A DNA stretch of 64,000 nt from Taibaiella sp. (GTDB lineage: Bacteria; Bacteroidota; Bacteroidia; Chitinophagales; Chitinophagaceae), in assembly GCA_013815385.1 (NCBI GenBank), contig JACDGL010000007.1, forward strand, positions 62,001-126,000, read 5' to 3'. The first letter of the stretch is position 1. Each line of letters starts with the position of its first letter. Below, in pieces: positions 9,594 through 18,695 of this stretch. The notes under the pieces are model-generated. The model saw nothing but the letters and a program-made list of their open reading frames with translations. It had not been told where the DNA came from and searched no databases. The position numbers were made by a program, and so were the translations under genes.

Positions 9594-10238
9594 ATGAAAA
9601 AGAATAAAAATACGATCATCCTTCTTTCGTTCTTCATTATATTAAGCGCCATCTTCATGGGTTACTATTATAAAGTAAACCAGGAAACAAGAAGAATATT
9701 ACCTGTACTTGGCAATCCCGGGCATCATGTTGGCAACTTCTCTTTTATTAACCAGGATGGCAAGACCATAACCAATGCAGATGTAAAAGGGAAGATATGC
9801 GTAGTGGAGTATTTCTTTGCTACCTGCCGCGGCATTTGCCCTAAGATGAATGAGCATATGGTAAAGGTGTACCAGGCATTCCGTGGTAATAATCACATTC
9901 TGATACTATCCCACACAGTAGATCCAAAAAAAGATACTGTACAGGCATTAAAAACCTACAGCCTGAAGTATGATGCGGATGCGAAACAATGGATGTTCCT
10001 CACCGGGGATAAAAAAGCGCTGTACAATATGGCACGCTATGACTACCTGGTGACTGCTGTAGATGATACCACTAACGTAGATATACAAAGCGACTTTATA
10101 CATACCAAATACTGGGTACTGGTAGATGGCAACGGCGAAGTACGAGGTAGCTACGATGGCACTAATATAGGCCAGGTAAACCAACTGATAGGCGACATAA
10201 AGGAATTACAAAAAGAAGAAGAGCACGAAAAGCATTAG
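9594..10238 (+). CDS. SCO1/SenC-family copper chaperone
   Basis: A 214-residue protein with an N-terminal membrane anchor (residues 7-25) and a thioredoxin fold exposed to the periplasm. The copper ligands of the family are present: Cys78 and Cys82 in TCRGICPKM and His170 in DFIHTKYWVLVD. Family members deliver copper to the CuA site of cytochrome c oxidase or act as thiol reductants. No oxidase genes are in the window. Its stop overlaps the end of the convergent transporter gene by four bases. Confidence 0.92.
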   Translation: MKKNKNTIILLSFFIILSAIFMGYYYKVNQETRRILPVLGNPGHHVGNFSFINQDGKTITNADVKGKICVVEYFFATCRGICPKMNEHMVKVYQAFRGNNHILILSHTVDPKKDTVQALKTYSLKYDADAKQWMFLTGDKKALYNMARYDYLVTAVDDTTNVDIQSDFIHTKYWVLVDGNGEVRGSYDGTNIGQVNQLIGDIKELQKEEEHEKH

Positions 10239-11458
10239 TTCATAGTCCACCCAAGCAGCAACCATCCTAATACGATAAGGGGTGACGGTATCTTTGTAAA
10301 ATAGAGCAGGCAGAAGGTGATAATCACCACTACTAAATTGGACCACTCAAAGGGTATAGACTGAAACAATACGAAACCAGATGCCCATATAATGCCCACT
10401 ACTGCGGCATTGATGCCTTCCAGCGCGCGGTAGATGATAACATGATGTTTCAGATTCTCGTAGATAGGAAAGAGAAAGAATAACAATAGTGTGCTGGGCA
10501 GGAAGACCGCTGTAGTAGCTATAATACAGCCGAGCACCTGCCATACAGGCCCGTATTGGGACATAGCCATACCACCCATGAAACTGCAAATTGAGAAAAC
10601 AGGGCCGGGCACTGCCTGTACCATACCGTAGCCGGTAAGCAACTGCTGGGAAGTGAGAATAGGTAGCTCGCCCATCCTTATAGGCCGGGTAATATACTGG
10701 AACAACACCATGGGTAAAAGTGCCTGTCCCCCACCGAATACGATGCTACCAAAACGGAAAAAATTCTCAAAAAGGGAGAAGACCCTTCTATGGTGCCAAT
10801 CGTGCGTACGGGACACTTCACTAAAAATACCCGCCACTAAGAATATGGCCGCAAAGAGCCAAAGGTTGATCCAGTTAATGCGTTTTGGCTTTACCTGCTG
10901 ATCAGGTATACGGTTGTTACTGAAATTGCTAATAGTACCGCCCAGCAACATTAATATAGGAAATACCCAAGGGGAGCGCAATGCCGCAGTAACCACCAGG
11001 CTACCCACCATAATACTCCAGGTTGCCATATGCCGTATACTGTTGCGCATCATGCGGGCGGCGGCAAAGGCTACAAACCCCACAGACATAGGCTGTACGT
11101 AGCTGAACAGATTGGACTGTATATTTTTAAAATCAAAGTAAATAAGCAGGAACGAAAAAGCACCCATAAGCAAGGCTGCGGGAAACACCCAAAGCATAAG
11201 GGTAAGTATAGCAAGGGGAACTCCACCCCTTTTCATCGCTATGAGCATTATGGTCTGGGTAGAAGATGGCCCGGGCAGCATCTGGCAAAAGGCATTGTAC
11301 TCCAGCAGTTCCTCTTCCGTTACATCTTTACGGCCCTGAACAAACGTCCTTACCATCATGCCCATATGTCCCTGAGGCCCCCCAAAAGCAGTGAAGGAAT
11401 AGAGCATTACTGCTTTCAGGAATGGAACGTGCCGTAGTAACATACTGATAATGGACAA
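10235..11458 (-). CDS. ChrA (CHR) family transporter, two-domain
   Basis: A 407-residue, highly hydrophobic protein made of two related halves. The CHR signature occurs twice, as AFGGPQGHMGMM...MLPGPSSTQTIM near the N-terminus and FGGGQALLPM...AVPGPVFSICSFMGGMA in the second half. This is the long, fused form of the chromate ion transporter superfamily, which exports chromate in well-studied members. Many environmental members have no proven chromate role, so the substrate is open. It converges on the SCO1 gene with a 4-bp overlap. Confidence 0.88.
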   Translation of the reverse strand: MSIISMLLRHVPFLKAVMLYSFTAFGGPQGHMGMMVRTFVQGRKDVTEEELLEYNAFCQMLPGPSSTQTIMLIAMKRGGVPLAILTLMLWVFPAALLMGAFSFLLIYFDFKNIQSNLFSYVQPMSVGFVAFAAARMMRNSIRHMATWSIMVGSLVVTAALRSPWVFPILMLLGGTISNFSNNRIPDQQVKPKRINWINLWLFAAIFLVAGIFSEVSRTHDWHHRRVFSLFENFFRFGSIVFGGGQALLPMVLFQYITRPIRMGELPILTSQQLLTGYGMVQAVPGPVFSICSFMGGMAMSQYGPVWQVLGCIIATTAVFLPSTLLLFFLFPIYENLKHHVIIYRALEGINAAVVGIIWASGFVLFQSIPFEWSNLVVVIITFCLLYFTKIPSPLIVLGWLLLGWTMN

Positions 11459-11543
11459 CGAAAATTAGGTACAAAAAATGGTAATTCACAATAGGCGTAT
11501 TTTATACGGTGTTTTTGTATCTTGCAGCACAAATTTGTATGTA

Positions 11544-11687
11544 ATGAGCCACCTGATGCTAAATGCTTTTTATGATAGTATCCATACTACTGTCGGCCCT
11601 ATTTTGATGTGGGTCTTTGTTCTACTTATGGCCATAGAGATCATTTACGTAATGGTGAAATATCTGGGCTCTGCTGATAAAAAATAA
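11544..11687 (+). CDS. Small single-span membrane protein, unknown function
   Basis: 47 residues beginning MSHLMLNAFYDSIHTTVG, with one transmembrane helix (ILMWVFVLLMAIEIIYVMVKYL) and a short charged tail (GSADKK). An ATG at 11478 would give 69 residues, but the extra part is Cys/Arg-rich and unlike a coding start, so the internal ATG is preferred. It is followed after five bases by the probable start of pdxH and is likely cotranscribed. No family was recognised. Confidence 0.5.
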   Translation: MSHLMLNAFYDSIHTTVGPILMWVFVLLMAIEIIYVMVKYLGSADKK

Positions 11688-11692
11688 GAAGC

Positions 11693-12343
11693 CTGACCAA
11701 TCCACAATTAAATATAGCAGAGCTTCGTAAGGATTATATTCTTGCCACTCTTGATATGGATAATACAGGGGATGATCCGCTTGTTTTTTTCCATAAATGG
11801 TTCAATGAGGCAATAAAGGCTGGCATTACGGAAGTAAATGCTATGACCCTGGCCACTGTAGATGCTGCTCATAAGCCGCATGCCCGTATAGTGCTCTTAA
11901 AAGGGCTTGATACCAGAGGATTTGTTTTCTTTACTAATTACGAGAGTAAAAAGGGTAATGAGCTGAATGATAATGACCATGCAGCCGTCGTTTTCTTCTG
12001 GAAAGAACTGGAACGCCAGATACGAGTAGAAGGTGTAGTGGAAAAAGTAACAGCAACAGAAAGTGATGCTTATTTTTCATCCAGGCCAAAGGGCAGCCGC
12101 ATAGGCGCGTGGGCCTCCCCGCAAAGCCAGGAAATTACCAACCGTAACCTGCTCGACGATAACTATTATAAGTACGAGCAACAGTTTGGCGCTGATATAC
12201 CCCGCCCTGCTTACTGGGGAGGCTATAGGATATTGCCCCATAAAATTGAATTCTGGCAAGGCCGCAGCAACAGAATGCATGACCGGATCCTCTTTACAAG
12301 TGAGCATGAAAATTCCTGGTCAAAAAGCAGGTTAGCGCCCTAA
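11693..12343 (+). CDS. pdxH: Pyridoxamine 5'-phosphate oxidase, probable CTG start
   Basis: FMN enzyme that makes pyridoxal 5'-phosphate. Domain blocks are clear: DPLVFFHKWFNEAIKAG, TVDAAHKPHARIVLLKGLD, FFTNYESKKGNEL and the C-terminal WSKSRLAP. The first ATG (11756) cuts away the conserved N-terminal LRKDY segment. The frame is open upstream and encodes AELRKDYILATLD just before that ATG. The most plausible start is CTG at 11693 (reading MTNPQLNIAELRKDY), giving 217 residues against 218 in E. coli, five bases after the previous stop. ATA at 11684 is the other upstream option. The family call is secure; the start is inference. Confidence 0.88.
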   Translation: MTNPQLNIAELRKDYILATLDMDNTGDDPLVFFHKWFNEAIKAGITEVNAMTLATVDAAHKPHARIVLLKGLDTRGFVFFTNYESKKGNELNDNDHAAVVFFWKELERQIRVEGVVEKVTATESDAYFSSRPKGSRIGAWASPQSQEITNRNLLDDNYYKYEQQFGADIPRPAYWGGYRILPHKIEFWQGRSNRMHDRILFTSEHENSWSKSRLAP

Positions 12344-12349
12344 CAAAAA

Positions 12350-13342
12350 TCAAGCGCTTTCGTAGTGCAGCTCCTTAAAGAAATTTACCGTTTGCTTCAG
12401 ACCTTCAGCAAACCGCTGTGTGGGCACATAGCCAAGTAATGATGTGGATTTAGATATGTCCGCCAATGAGTTGCGTATATCGCCCTCGCGCGGCGCGCGA
12501 TAGGTTGGTTGATGATCGGACTGCAGCATTTCACGTATAGCCTGGTAAAGATGATTTATGGTAAAGTTCTCCCCTACTGCAACATTGTACGCTTCGCCAA
12601 AACTCTTTTCATTTTTGCTTAGCATACCGCGTATATTAGCCTGTACCGCATTATCCACAAAAGTAAAATCACGGGTTTGCGCTCCATCACCGTTTATATA
12701 TACTGGCGTCTTATTCAATATGCCACTTACAAACAAAGGGATAACGGCAGCATAAGGGCCATCAGGATCCTGCCTGGGACCAAAAACATTAAAGTACCGA
12801 AGGCCAATTACATTAAGGCCATATAGCTTGCCAAATACATTTGCATACAGCTCATTTGCCTTTTTTGTGACCGCATAAGGAGATAAGAGATTCCCTGTTT
12901 TTTCTTCAACCTTAGGCAGGTTTGGCTCATCGCCATATACTGAAGATGAGGAAGCGTAAACAAAGGTTTTTATATTGCTGTCCTTAGCAGCAGTGATCAT
13001 ATTCAGGAAGCCGGAAACATTAACCTCATTACTGGTAACAGGATCCTTTACAGACCTGGGTACAGAACCAAGTGCAGCCTGGTGTGTTACATAATCCATC
13101 CCTTCGCATGCACGTTTGCAGGTATCAAAATCACGGATGTCACCTTCTATAAACTCAAAGTTGGGGTAAGAAGAAAACAGGTTTATATTCTTCATAAAAC
13201 CGGTAGACAAATTATCTAACACCCGTACCCTGCCTGCACCATTGGTCAGTAAATATTCAACAATGTGGGATCCGATAAAACCGGCACCACCAGTTACCAA
13301 AAAGCTACTATCTGCAATCTTATCTGAATGAAACACAGGCAT
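12350..13342 (-). CDS. NAD-dependent sugar-nucleotide epimerase (UDP-GlcNAc 4-epimerase-like)
   Basis: A 330-residue extended short-chain dehydrogenase. It has the Rossmann motif VTGGAGFIGSHIVEYLL, SSSSVYGDEPNLPKVE and the catalytic YAVTK. The region LRYFNVFGPRQDPDGPYAAVIP and the RDFTFVDNAV block fit the WbpP/TviC branch that interconverts UDP-GlcNAc and UDP-GalNAc. ATG at 13342 (MPVFHSDKIAD) is preferred over an in-frame TTG two codons earlier. It would supply sugars for surface polysaccharide, but no polysaccharide cluster adjoins it. The exact substrate is inferred. Confidence 0.88.
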   Translation of the reverse strand: MPVFHSDKIADSSFLVTGGAGFIGSHIVEYLLTNGAGRVRVLDNLSTGFMKNINLFSSYPNFEFIEGDIRDFDTCKRACEGMDYVTHQAALGSVPRSVKDPVTSNEVNVSGFLNMITAAKDSNIKTFVYASSSSVYGDEPNLPKVEEKTGNLLSPYAVTKKANELYANVFGKLYGLNVIGLRYFNVFGPRQDPDGPYAAVIPLFVSGILNKTPVYINGDGAQTRDFTFVDNAVQANIRGMLSKNEKSFGEAYNVAVGENFTINHLYQAIREMLQSDHQPTYRAPREGDIRNSLADISKSTSLLGYVPTQRFAEGLKQTVNFFKELHYESA

Positions 13343-13398
13343 AATCAATTTAACTAATCAAGGCCGCAAAGATAACCATAAACGGCACTAAAACAGAA

Positions 13399-13419
13399 CG
13401 GCTATCATAAAGATAGCCG
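13399..13419 (-). terminator. Hairpin after the THX gene
   Basis: CGGCTATC / GATAGCCG, 8-bp stem with a 5-nt loop, followed on the minus strand by TTCTGTTTT. It lies 25 nt after the THX stop. Confidence 0.6.
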
Positions 13420-13444
13420 CTGAAAAAAATGATCGGAATAATAA

Positions 13445-13558
13445 CTATGCTTTCTTTTCAGTAGCTTTTTTTGCCTTTCCTACTTTTGCAGGACGCACCT
13501 TACCGAAACTGCCAAGTGTTATTTTACCACGCTTTGTGCGCTTGTCGCCTCTGCCCAT
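13445..13558 (-). CDS. 30S ribosomal protein THX (bTHX)
   Basis: A 37-residue, strongly basic protein starting MGRGDKRTKRGKITLGSFG and ending in Lys/Ala. This matches the short THX protein that sits in the head of the 30S subunit in Thermus and is widespread in Bacteroidota (GDK-K-RGKI-GS pattern). It has its own hairpin downstream and lies between the HU terminator and the epimerase gene. Confidence 0.88.
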   Translation of the reverse strand: MGRGDKRTKRGKITLGSFGKVRPAKVGKAKKATEKKA

Positions 13559-13589
13559 ATTATATATTTTAGAACGCAAAAATAAAAGA

Positions 13590-13618
13590 AAAGCAGGAAA
13601 CATAGCGTTTCCTGCTTT
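13590..13618 (-). terminator. Intrinsic terminator of hup
   Basis: A perfect 12-bp stem AAAGCAGGAAAC / GTTTCCTGCTTT with a 5-nt loop, followed on the minus strand by TTCTTTTATTTTT. It is 18 nt after the HU stop. Confidence 0.92.
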
Positions 13619-13635
13619 AATGATTTAGGAAAAAC

Positions 13636-13917
13636 TTACTTTTTCCCGCTGATCTTTGTAGAAAACTCTTTACCAGCCTTGAATTTTGGAACTTTGCGAG
13701 CCTTGATCTTGATCACTTCACCTGTTTGCGGGTTGCGGCCATTACGTGCAGAACGATCAGATACAGAGAAGGTACCAAATCCTACCAGGGTAACGCGATC
13801 ACCTTTTTTAAGTGTAGCAACAACGCCATTGGTAAAAGAATCCAGTGCTTCATTAGCCTGTGTCTTAGTGATGCCTGCATCTTTGGCGATCTTGTCAATT
13901 AATTCAGCTTTGTTCAT
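13636..13917 (-). CDS. hup: HU family DNA-binding protein
   Basis: 93 residues with the full HU fold: [21 protein letters not shown] (helices 1-2), then [11 protein letters not shown] and the DNA-binding arm [15 protein letters not shown], ending [16 protein letters not shown]. It is a dimeric nucleoid protein that bends DNA. It is a single-gene unit with a consensus promoter and a strong terminator, consistent with high expression. Confidence 0.97.
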   Translation of the reverse strand: MNKAELIDKIAKDAGITKTQANEALDSFTNGVVATLKKGDRVTLVGFGTFSVSDRSARNGRNPQTGEVIKIKARKVPKFKAGKEFSTKISGKK

Positions 13918-13970
13918 GCTTTTTTTTGTTTTTAATGTTGTGAAAAAAATATTTTTTCAAGTGGATAAGA

Positions 13971-14001
13971 CAAATATACTCACGATTAACACAGTTCCAA
14001 A
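13971..14001 (-). promoter_or_regulatory. Consensus Bacteroidota promoter of hup
   Basis: On the minus strand: TTTG (14001-13998), 19-nt spacer, TATATTTG (13978-13971). Both elements match TTTG / TAnnTTTG exactly. The expected start site leaves a leader of about 45-50 nt. In the rest of the gap up to 14175 no gene was seen. Confidence 0.88.
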
Positions 14002-14175
14002 TATCTGTCAATTATTTTTTATAAGCCAAAAGCCTTGCCTGTAGCAGCTTTCCACACGTTATTAACATTTATTCGATTTCAGATCGGCTACAACCCTTTA
14101 CCAGTATGTGATTGGCAATATTGGCAAGGAATTTGTTCAATGCTATAGCCATTTACAGCTTAGAAAAATTAAATG

Positions 14176-14478
14176 CTATACCGTTTCCATTGTGGTACGA
14201 AAGGCAAAATACCGACTACCCCAGCGGTCTATGCTTTTTTGCCTCATCTCACCGGCATATTTCTCTGTATATACCTCGTATTCCACTCTGCTGCTGCAAA
14301 AATATTGAACTACATAGGTTACCTCTTCGCTTTCATCCTGCTCTAGTAAATGGCATACACGGTTATCTGTGAAGGTGCATGTCTGCATTAGCTCAGGTAT
14401 GTGTTCCTCCTTTAGCCAGCTGAGCCAGTCATCTGCTATCTCTTTTTCTACTTTAATGGTCAGGTTGTATACAAACAT
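14176..14478 (-). CDS. DUF4286 family protein
   Basis: 100 residues beginning MFVYNLTIKVEKEIADDWLSWLKEEHIPELM, with VTYVVQYFCSSRVEYEVYTEKYAGEMRQKSIDRWG later on. The pattern (a beta strand, then a helix with W-x-x-W and HIPE, then a strand with YxxQY) matches DUF4286, a small alpha/beta family found mainly in Bacteroidota with no known role. It lies 19 nt downstream of rsgA and is likely in its operon. Confidence 0.82.
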   Translation of the reverse strand: MFVYNLTIKVEKEIADDWLSWLKEEHIPELMQTCTFTDNRVCHLLEQDESEEVTYVVQYFCSSRVEYEVYTEKYAGEMRQKSIDRWGSRYFAFRTTMETV

Positions 14479-14497
14479 TGCGCGTTATTAAAAGGTA

Positions 14498-15472
14498 TTA
14501 CCACTTCGTATCTATTGTTTCCAGGATGTTTACATAGCTTATATACCTGTCTGATGCAATATCACCAGCTATAACTGCTGTTTTTACTGCGCAATCAGGC
14601 TCATTTATATGAAGGCAGTTATTGAACCTGCAGCCACTCATTACCGATCTGATCTCGGGAAAGTAATGCGCTAATTCTTCTTTACTGATATCTATCAGCC
14701 CAAATTCCTTTACACCTGGTGTGTCTATTATTGCGCCGTTGCCTGTGGGCATATCAAACATTTCTGCAAAGGTAGTAGTGTGCATCCCTTTACCACTCCA
14801 CTCGGATACTTCACTGGTACGCAGCTCCAGGTCTGGGAGCAATTGATTGATCAGTGTGCTTTTCCCCACCCCTGAATGCCCGCTTATCAAAGTGATCCTG
14901 TTACTAAGTGTTTCTTTAAATATCTTTATCGTATCGGGTTGCAGCGCCACAATTGGAAAAACAGGGTAGCCGGCTTTGCCATACATATCCTGCCAGTGCT
15001 TTAGCTGTTCCTGATGGCTGTCATCCAGCAGGTCCGTTTTATTGATCACTATTGCGGCCGGGATATGATAGGCTTCTGCAGTGAGCAGAAAGCGGTCTAT
15101 GAACCCATTGGATGTACGCGGCTCTGCAATAGTAACTATTATAACAGCCAGATCTAAATTGGCAGCTATTATGTGTTTCTGATTCCGGTTATGAGGAGAT
15201 ACCCTTACTATATAATTGTTCCTTGGCTTTACCGTTTTTATCGTGGCTATGGCTGTCTCCTTATCTTCTATTTCAAACACTACATTGTCGCCAACTGCCA
15301 CAGGATTAGAGGAGGAAATATCAGTGTCTATCTTCAGCTTACCTTTTATTCTTGCATTCCACCAGTTACCATCTTCACCTAATACCTGGTACCAGCTACC
15401 GGTAGACCTATATATCCTGCCGGTAGTACGCTTCTTATCGCCTTGCATCTCTGCTGATAAAATCTTATTCAT
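14498..15472 (-). CDS. rsgA: Small ribosomal subunit biogenesis GTPase RsgA
   Basis: 324 residues: N-terminal OB fold, then a circularly permuted GTPase with G4 (NKTD, 144-147) before the P-loop (GHSGVGKS, 198-205) and G3 DTPG, and a C-terminal zinc site Cys281, Cys286, His288, Cys294 ([15 protein letters not shown]). RsgA checks late assembly of the 30S decoding centre. The ATG overlaps the last eight bases of the upstream permease gene, suggesting coupled translation; ATG at 15448 ([10 protein letters not shown]) is an alternative start. DUF4286 follows. Confidence 0.95.
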   Translation of the reverse strand: MNKILSAEMQGDKKRTTGRIYRSTGSWYQVLGEDGNWWNARIKGKLKIDTDISSSNPVAVGDNVVFEIEDKETAIATIKTVKPRNNYIVRVSPHNRNQKHIIAANLDLAVIIVTIAEPRTSNGFIDRFLLTAEAYHIPAAIVINKTDLLDDSHQEQLKHWQDMYGKAGYPVFPIVALQPDTIKIFKETLSNRITLISGHSGVGKSTLINQLLPDLELRTSEVSEWSGKGMHTTTFAEMFDMPTGNGAIIDTPGVKEFGLIDISKEELAHYFPEIRSVMSGCRFNNCLHINEPDCAVKTAVIAGDIASDRYISYVNILETIDTKW

Positions 15473-16712
15473 ATCGCAATGCCTCGATAGGATCTAGTTT
15501 GGAAGCCTTTACAGCCGGGTAAATGCCGGAGATAACCCCTACAAATCCGCACAAGGTGACACCCACACCAATCCATACCCACGGCACAATAAAACCAGTT
15601 TTAAATACAATGCTAAAGATATTGCCAACGAGCATTCCCATTATTACACCCAATACGCCGCCCATCAGGCTTATCATTACTGACTCTGTAAGAAACTGGC
15701 GTTTGATAGTAGAAGACCTTGCACCAAGGGCCTTACTGACACCTATTTCTCGTGTGCGCTCAGCAACGGATACCAGCATTATATTCATTAATCCAATAAC
15801 CGAACCGAGCAGGGTGATGATACCTATAATGACGGCAGCCCAGCTTATATACTTAATGCTATCGAGCAGAATATTAGCAAGGCTATCGTCCTGACTAATG
15901 CTGAAATTGTTCTCTGTGCCTAATGGCAGTTTGCGTATGATACGGAATAAGCCCTCCCCTTCTTCTGAGGCAATATTTTTCAATTTCACGTCGCTAACTT
16001 TTACATTAATAGTATAGGCACTATTTCCACCATACACCGCGCGGGCATTCTCAACCGGTATCATTACCGTGTTATCCGCATCCATTATCATGCTGCCACC
16101 CTTGCTTTCAGTTACTCCTACCACACGATATTTCACGTCACCTACCGATACCATACCGCCTAACGCGTTTAGGGGTTTGTTTTTAAAAAGCTTGCCAGCT
16201 ATGCCATTTCCTAATATGCATACATAGCTGCCGGAAAAATTTTCATTAGCTGAAAAATTCCTGCCTGCATCCAGCTTGGTATCAGAGACACGCATGTAGG
16301 TGTTATCGATACCTATGACCCGAACATTCGGATTTGTTTTTTGTGAATTATAATGGACGGTAGCCGTGCCGGTGGCGCCAACTGATATGCTGACCAAAGT
16401 GCCAGGAAAGTGATACTTATCTTTAAACTCTGAAGCCTCTGTGTATTTTATGAGCTTGCTTTCCGTCATATTCAGTTCCATAGCATGACGGTGCTTTTTC
16501 TTCTTTAAAACATTGCTGCTTATCTGGTAGGTATTTACACCCAGGCTACTGAAATTAGAATATACACTGGCTTTCAATACCTCTATAGCCGTAAGTATGC
16601 CTACCAGCGCCATTATTCCTAACCCTATTATAGCAATGGTGAGTACACTACGCAACCGGTTATTCCGTATAGCGCGGAATGCCAGTGTGAGGTTAAAGAA
16701 AAATTGCATCAT
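15465..16712 (-). CDS. ABC transporter permease, MacB/FtsX type
   Basis: 415 residues: an N-terminal transmembrane helix after [23 protein letters not shown], a large periplasmic MacB core (about residues 50-270), then three helices of the FtsX domain containing [21 protein letters not shown] and ending [14 protein letters not shown]. MacB-like permeases use an ATPase partner to move substrates out of the periplasm, but no ATPase gene is adjacent, so the partner must be elsewhere. It is followed by the overlapping rsgA. Confidence 0.92.
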   Translation of the reverse strand: MMQFFFNLTLAFRAIRNNRLRSVLTIAIIGLGIMALVGILTAIEVLKASVYSNFSSLGVNTYQISSNVLKKKKHRHAMELNMTESKLIKYTEASEFKDKYHFPGTLVSISVGATGTATVHYNSQKTNPNVRVIGIDNTYMRVSDTKLDAGRNFSANENFSGSYVCILGNGIAGKLFKNKPLNALGGMVSVGDVKYRVVGVTESKGGSMIMDADNTVMIPVENARAVYGGNSAYTINVKVSDVKLKNIASEEGEGLFRIIRKLPLGTENNFSISQDDSLANILLDSIKYISWAAVIIGIITLLGSVIGLMNIMLVSVAERTREIGVSKALGARSSTIKRQFLTESVMISLMGGVLGVIMGMLVGNIFSIVFKTGFIVPWVWIGVGVTLCGFVGVISGIYPAVKASKLDPIEALRYE

Positions 16713-16747
16713 AGAGGAAGATACCCATGCCTGTAGGTACAGCTAAA

Positions 16748-18619
16748 TTATTTTTTCAGGAATTTATTTATTGTTACCTGGGTCCCATGATCATCCATTC
16801 CCTTCAGAAAATAATTGCCTGCGCTTAATGAGGAAGTATTGAACTGTATTATATTCTTCCCTTCTCTGCAATAGGTATGTATTACCTTATCAACAACGCG
16901 GCCCTGCATATCATATATAATAAAGGTGATACCCATTTCCTTCTCAATGTTAAATTCAAGTTTTATGAATTGAGAAGATGGATTAGGATATAATGTGTTG
17001 GTACTTACAGGAATTTTCTCTGTAGGTACAGAAACGTTTGTAGGGGACTTTAGCTTAGCTATATAGCAGCCATAATTTTTAGCTGACCTGCCGTAAATGC
17101 CATTTACCCATACGGTTCCTAATGATTTCCATGATGGTTGTGAGCCACTATAATCGCCCCAGCGTTGCTCATGGCCAATTGAAAATATATTTATACTACT
17201 GTCTCCGCCTTTTATTTTCAGCATATCAGAGTATTGAGCGCCATCAAAAAAGATAGCTCCCAGGCCCGGGTATGTATGAGGGCCTGTATAATCGAATGAT
17301 ATTATCGATTGATTAGTAGTACCGGTAGAGGCAGTATAGGATAGATTTGGATAGCCGAAATCAAGTGTATCTATGCTCAGTAACCGGGCACTTAGCGATG
17401 GTGCAGTTTTGTAATTGGCAATAACCCCGTGCATAATGGCGGCAGCCCCATTTACCGTATCTTTTGTAGTGCTGGTAAATTGTATTTCCGTTCCCTCTCT
17501 GAATGCTCCAAGAATACGGGCATCGTTCGTGGCAAGTACAGCTGCGGTATCGGGTTGGCGCCCATCAGGAGGCACTCCATAACGAATAGGCGATTTCAAT
17601 ACATTTACTGATAAAGAAGCTAAGCTTCCTATAGTATCGGTAATCCTGATCAGGAATACCGAATCGTTCCGGATATCAAAATTCCTGTTAGAAAGAAAAT
17701 ACTGATCCGGGCCCTGGATGCTTGCCCCACCCTTTACAGGGTATAGGTTACGCACAAATTTACCATTGTATTTAATGCTATCCCAAATCTGGTAGGTGAG
17801 TACAGGCTTACCTGCATAACCATCCTGTTTTTTGATCTGGTATATTACACTTTCTCTAAATCCTGCCTGCCAGGTAGTATCAAAATGTATTTTATTACCT
17901 GTGAAGAAAAATTCGTTGTGTGTAATAGCTACTGACGGGAAATCGAACCAGGTAGTATCATTGGCATAGTTGCCATAAAATTTATAGAAGTTCCAGGTGC
18001 CAAATGGATTATTGGAATTAGAGAACCCGACAACAATATAGTTTCTTGCATTGGTGGCATTGAGCATCATAAGAATAAACTTATCCTGCTCCGGATCGTA
18101 AATGATCTTGGGATCATAGCGAAAGTCAATGGAACTGTCTAGTGCTACAGATTTTGAAATGATGTAAAGCGATTTATGAAATCCCAAGACCTTGCCTGTA
18201 GTAGAGTTTTGTATAGCTACATAACTATTCATCACTGTTACAGTAGTATCACTATTGTTTACAGCCATATCGTTATCGGGCGGTATGCCAGCAATAGAAT
18301 CAGATACGTATCCTGTTATAAGTAATGGCATAGGGACACTTGTTTTCCTATACCCTCTATCATTAGGTATGGCATTTCTCTTATAAGGATACATCTGTTG
18401 TATCTGATTCTTTATATCTTTTAGCTTCTGCTGCTCCGCGTTTGCATCTGGTTCAGGCATTTCAAGATTATATACCATTGCAGCATATTTATCTTCTATA
18501 TCTCCCAGGATCACTGAACCTGCAAGAGGTGTGGTATAAGTTTTCACCCTTCCCTGCTGGGCAAAGGCAACGGTGCCTGAAACACAAAGCAAAAATATAA
18601 GTAGAAGATTTGGACGCAT
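16748..18619 (-). CDS. Secreted protein with T9SS type A sorting domain
   Basis: 623 residues with a signal peptide (MRPNLLLIFLLCVSGTVAFA) and a C-terminal type IX secretion signal (NTLYPNPSSQFIKLEFN, then IIYDMQGRVV and LSAGNYFLKG). The central part contains repeated aromatic, Asn- and Asp-rich strands (ATNARNYIVVGFSNSNNP, DTTWFDFPSVAITHNEFFFTGN) that look like a beta-propeller or beta-sandwich. It is cell-surface or released. No enzyme motif was recognised. It begins right after the atpG terminator. Confidence 0.85.
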   Translation of the reverse strand: MRPNLLLIFLLCVSGTVAFAQQGRVKTYTTPLAGSVILGDIEDKYAAMVYNLEMPEPDANAEQQKLKDIKNQIQQMYPYKRNAIPNDRGYRKTSVPMPLLITGYVSDSIAGIPPDNDMAVNNSDTTVTVMNSYVAIQNSTTGKVLGFHKSLYIISKSVALDSSIDFRYDPKIIYDPEQDKFILMMLNATNARNYIVVGFSNSNNPFGTWNFYKFYGNYANDTTWFDFPSVAITHNEFFFTGNKIHFDTTWQAGFRESVIYQIKKQDGYAGKPVLTYQIWDSIKYNGKFVRNLYPVKGGASIQGPDQYFLSNRNFDIRNDSVFLIRITDTIGSLASLSVNVLKSPIRYGVPPDGRQPDTAAVLATNDARILGAFREGTEIQFTSTTKDTVNGAAAIMHGVIANYKTAPSLSARLLSIDTLDFGYPNLSYTASTGTTNQSIISFDYTGPHTYPGLGAIFFDGAQYSDMLKIKGGDSSINIFSIGHEQRWGDYSGSQPSWKSLGTVWVNGIYGRSAKNYGCYIAKLKSPTNVSVPTEKIPVSTNTLYPNPSSQFIKLEFNIEKEMGITFIIYDMQGRVVDKVIHTYCREGKNIIQFNTSSLSAGNYFLKGMDDHGTQVTINKFLKK

Positions 18620-18646
18620 AGGAATGGAAATGTGTATAAAAATACA

Positions 18647-18672
18647 AAACCCCTGCCATTTTGCAGGGGTTT
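18647..18672 (-). terminator. Intrinsic terminator of atpG
   Basis: AAACCCCTGC / GCAGGGGTTT, 10-bp perfect stem with a 6-nt loop, followed on the minus strand by TTGTATTTTT. It starts 24 nt after the atpG stop. Confidence 0.9.
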
Positions 18673-18695
18673 CAATAGCTTAGGTATATATTTAT

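Noticed and set aside
14030-14070. DnaA-box-like TTTCCACAC near recF-type genes as a hint of an origin
   Set aside because: It is a single imperfect match, far from recF, with no cluster of boxes and no dnaA or dnaN.
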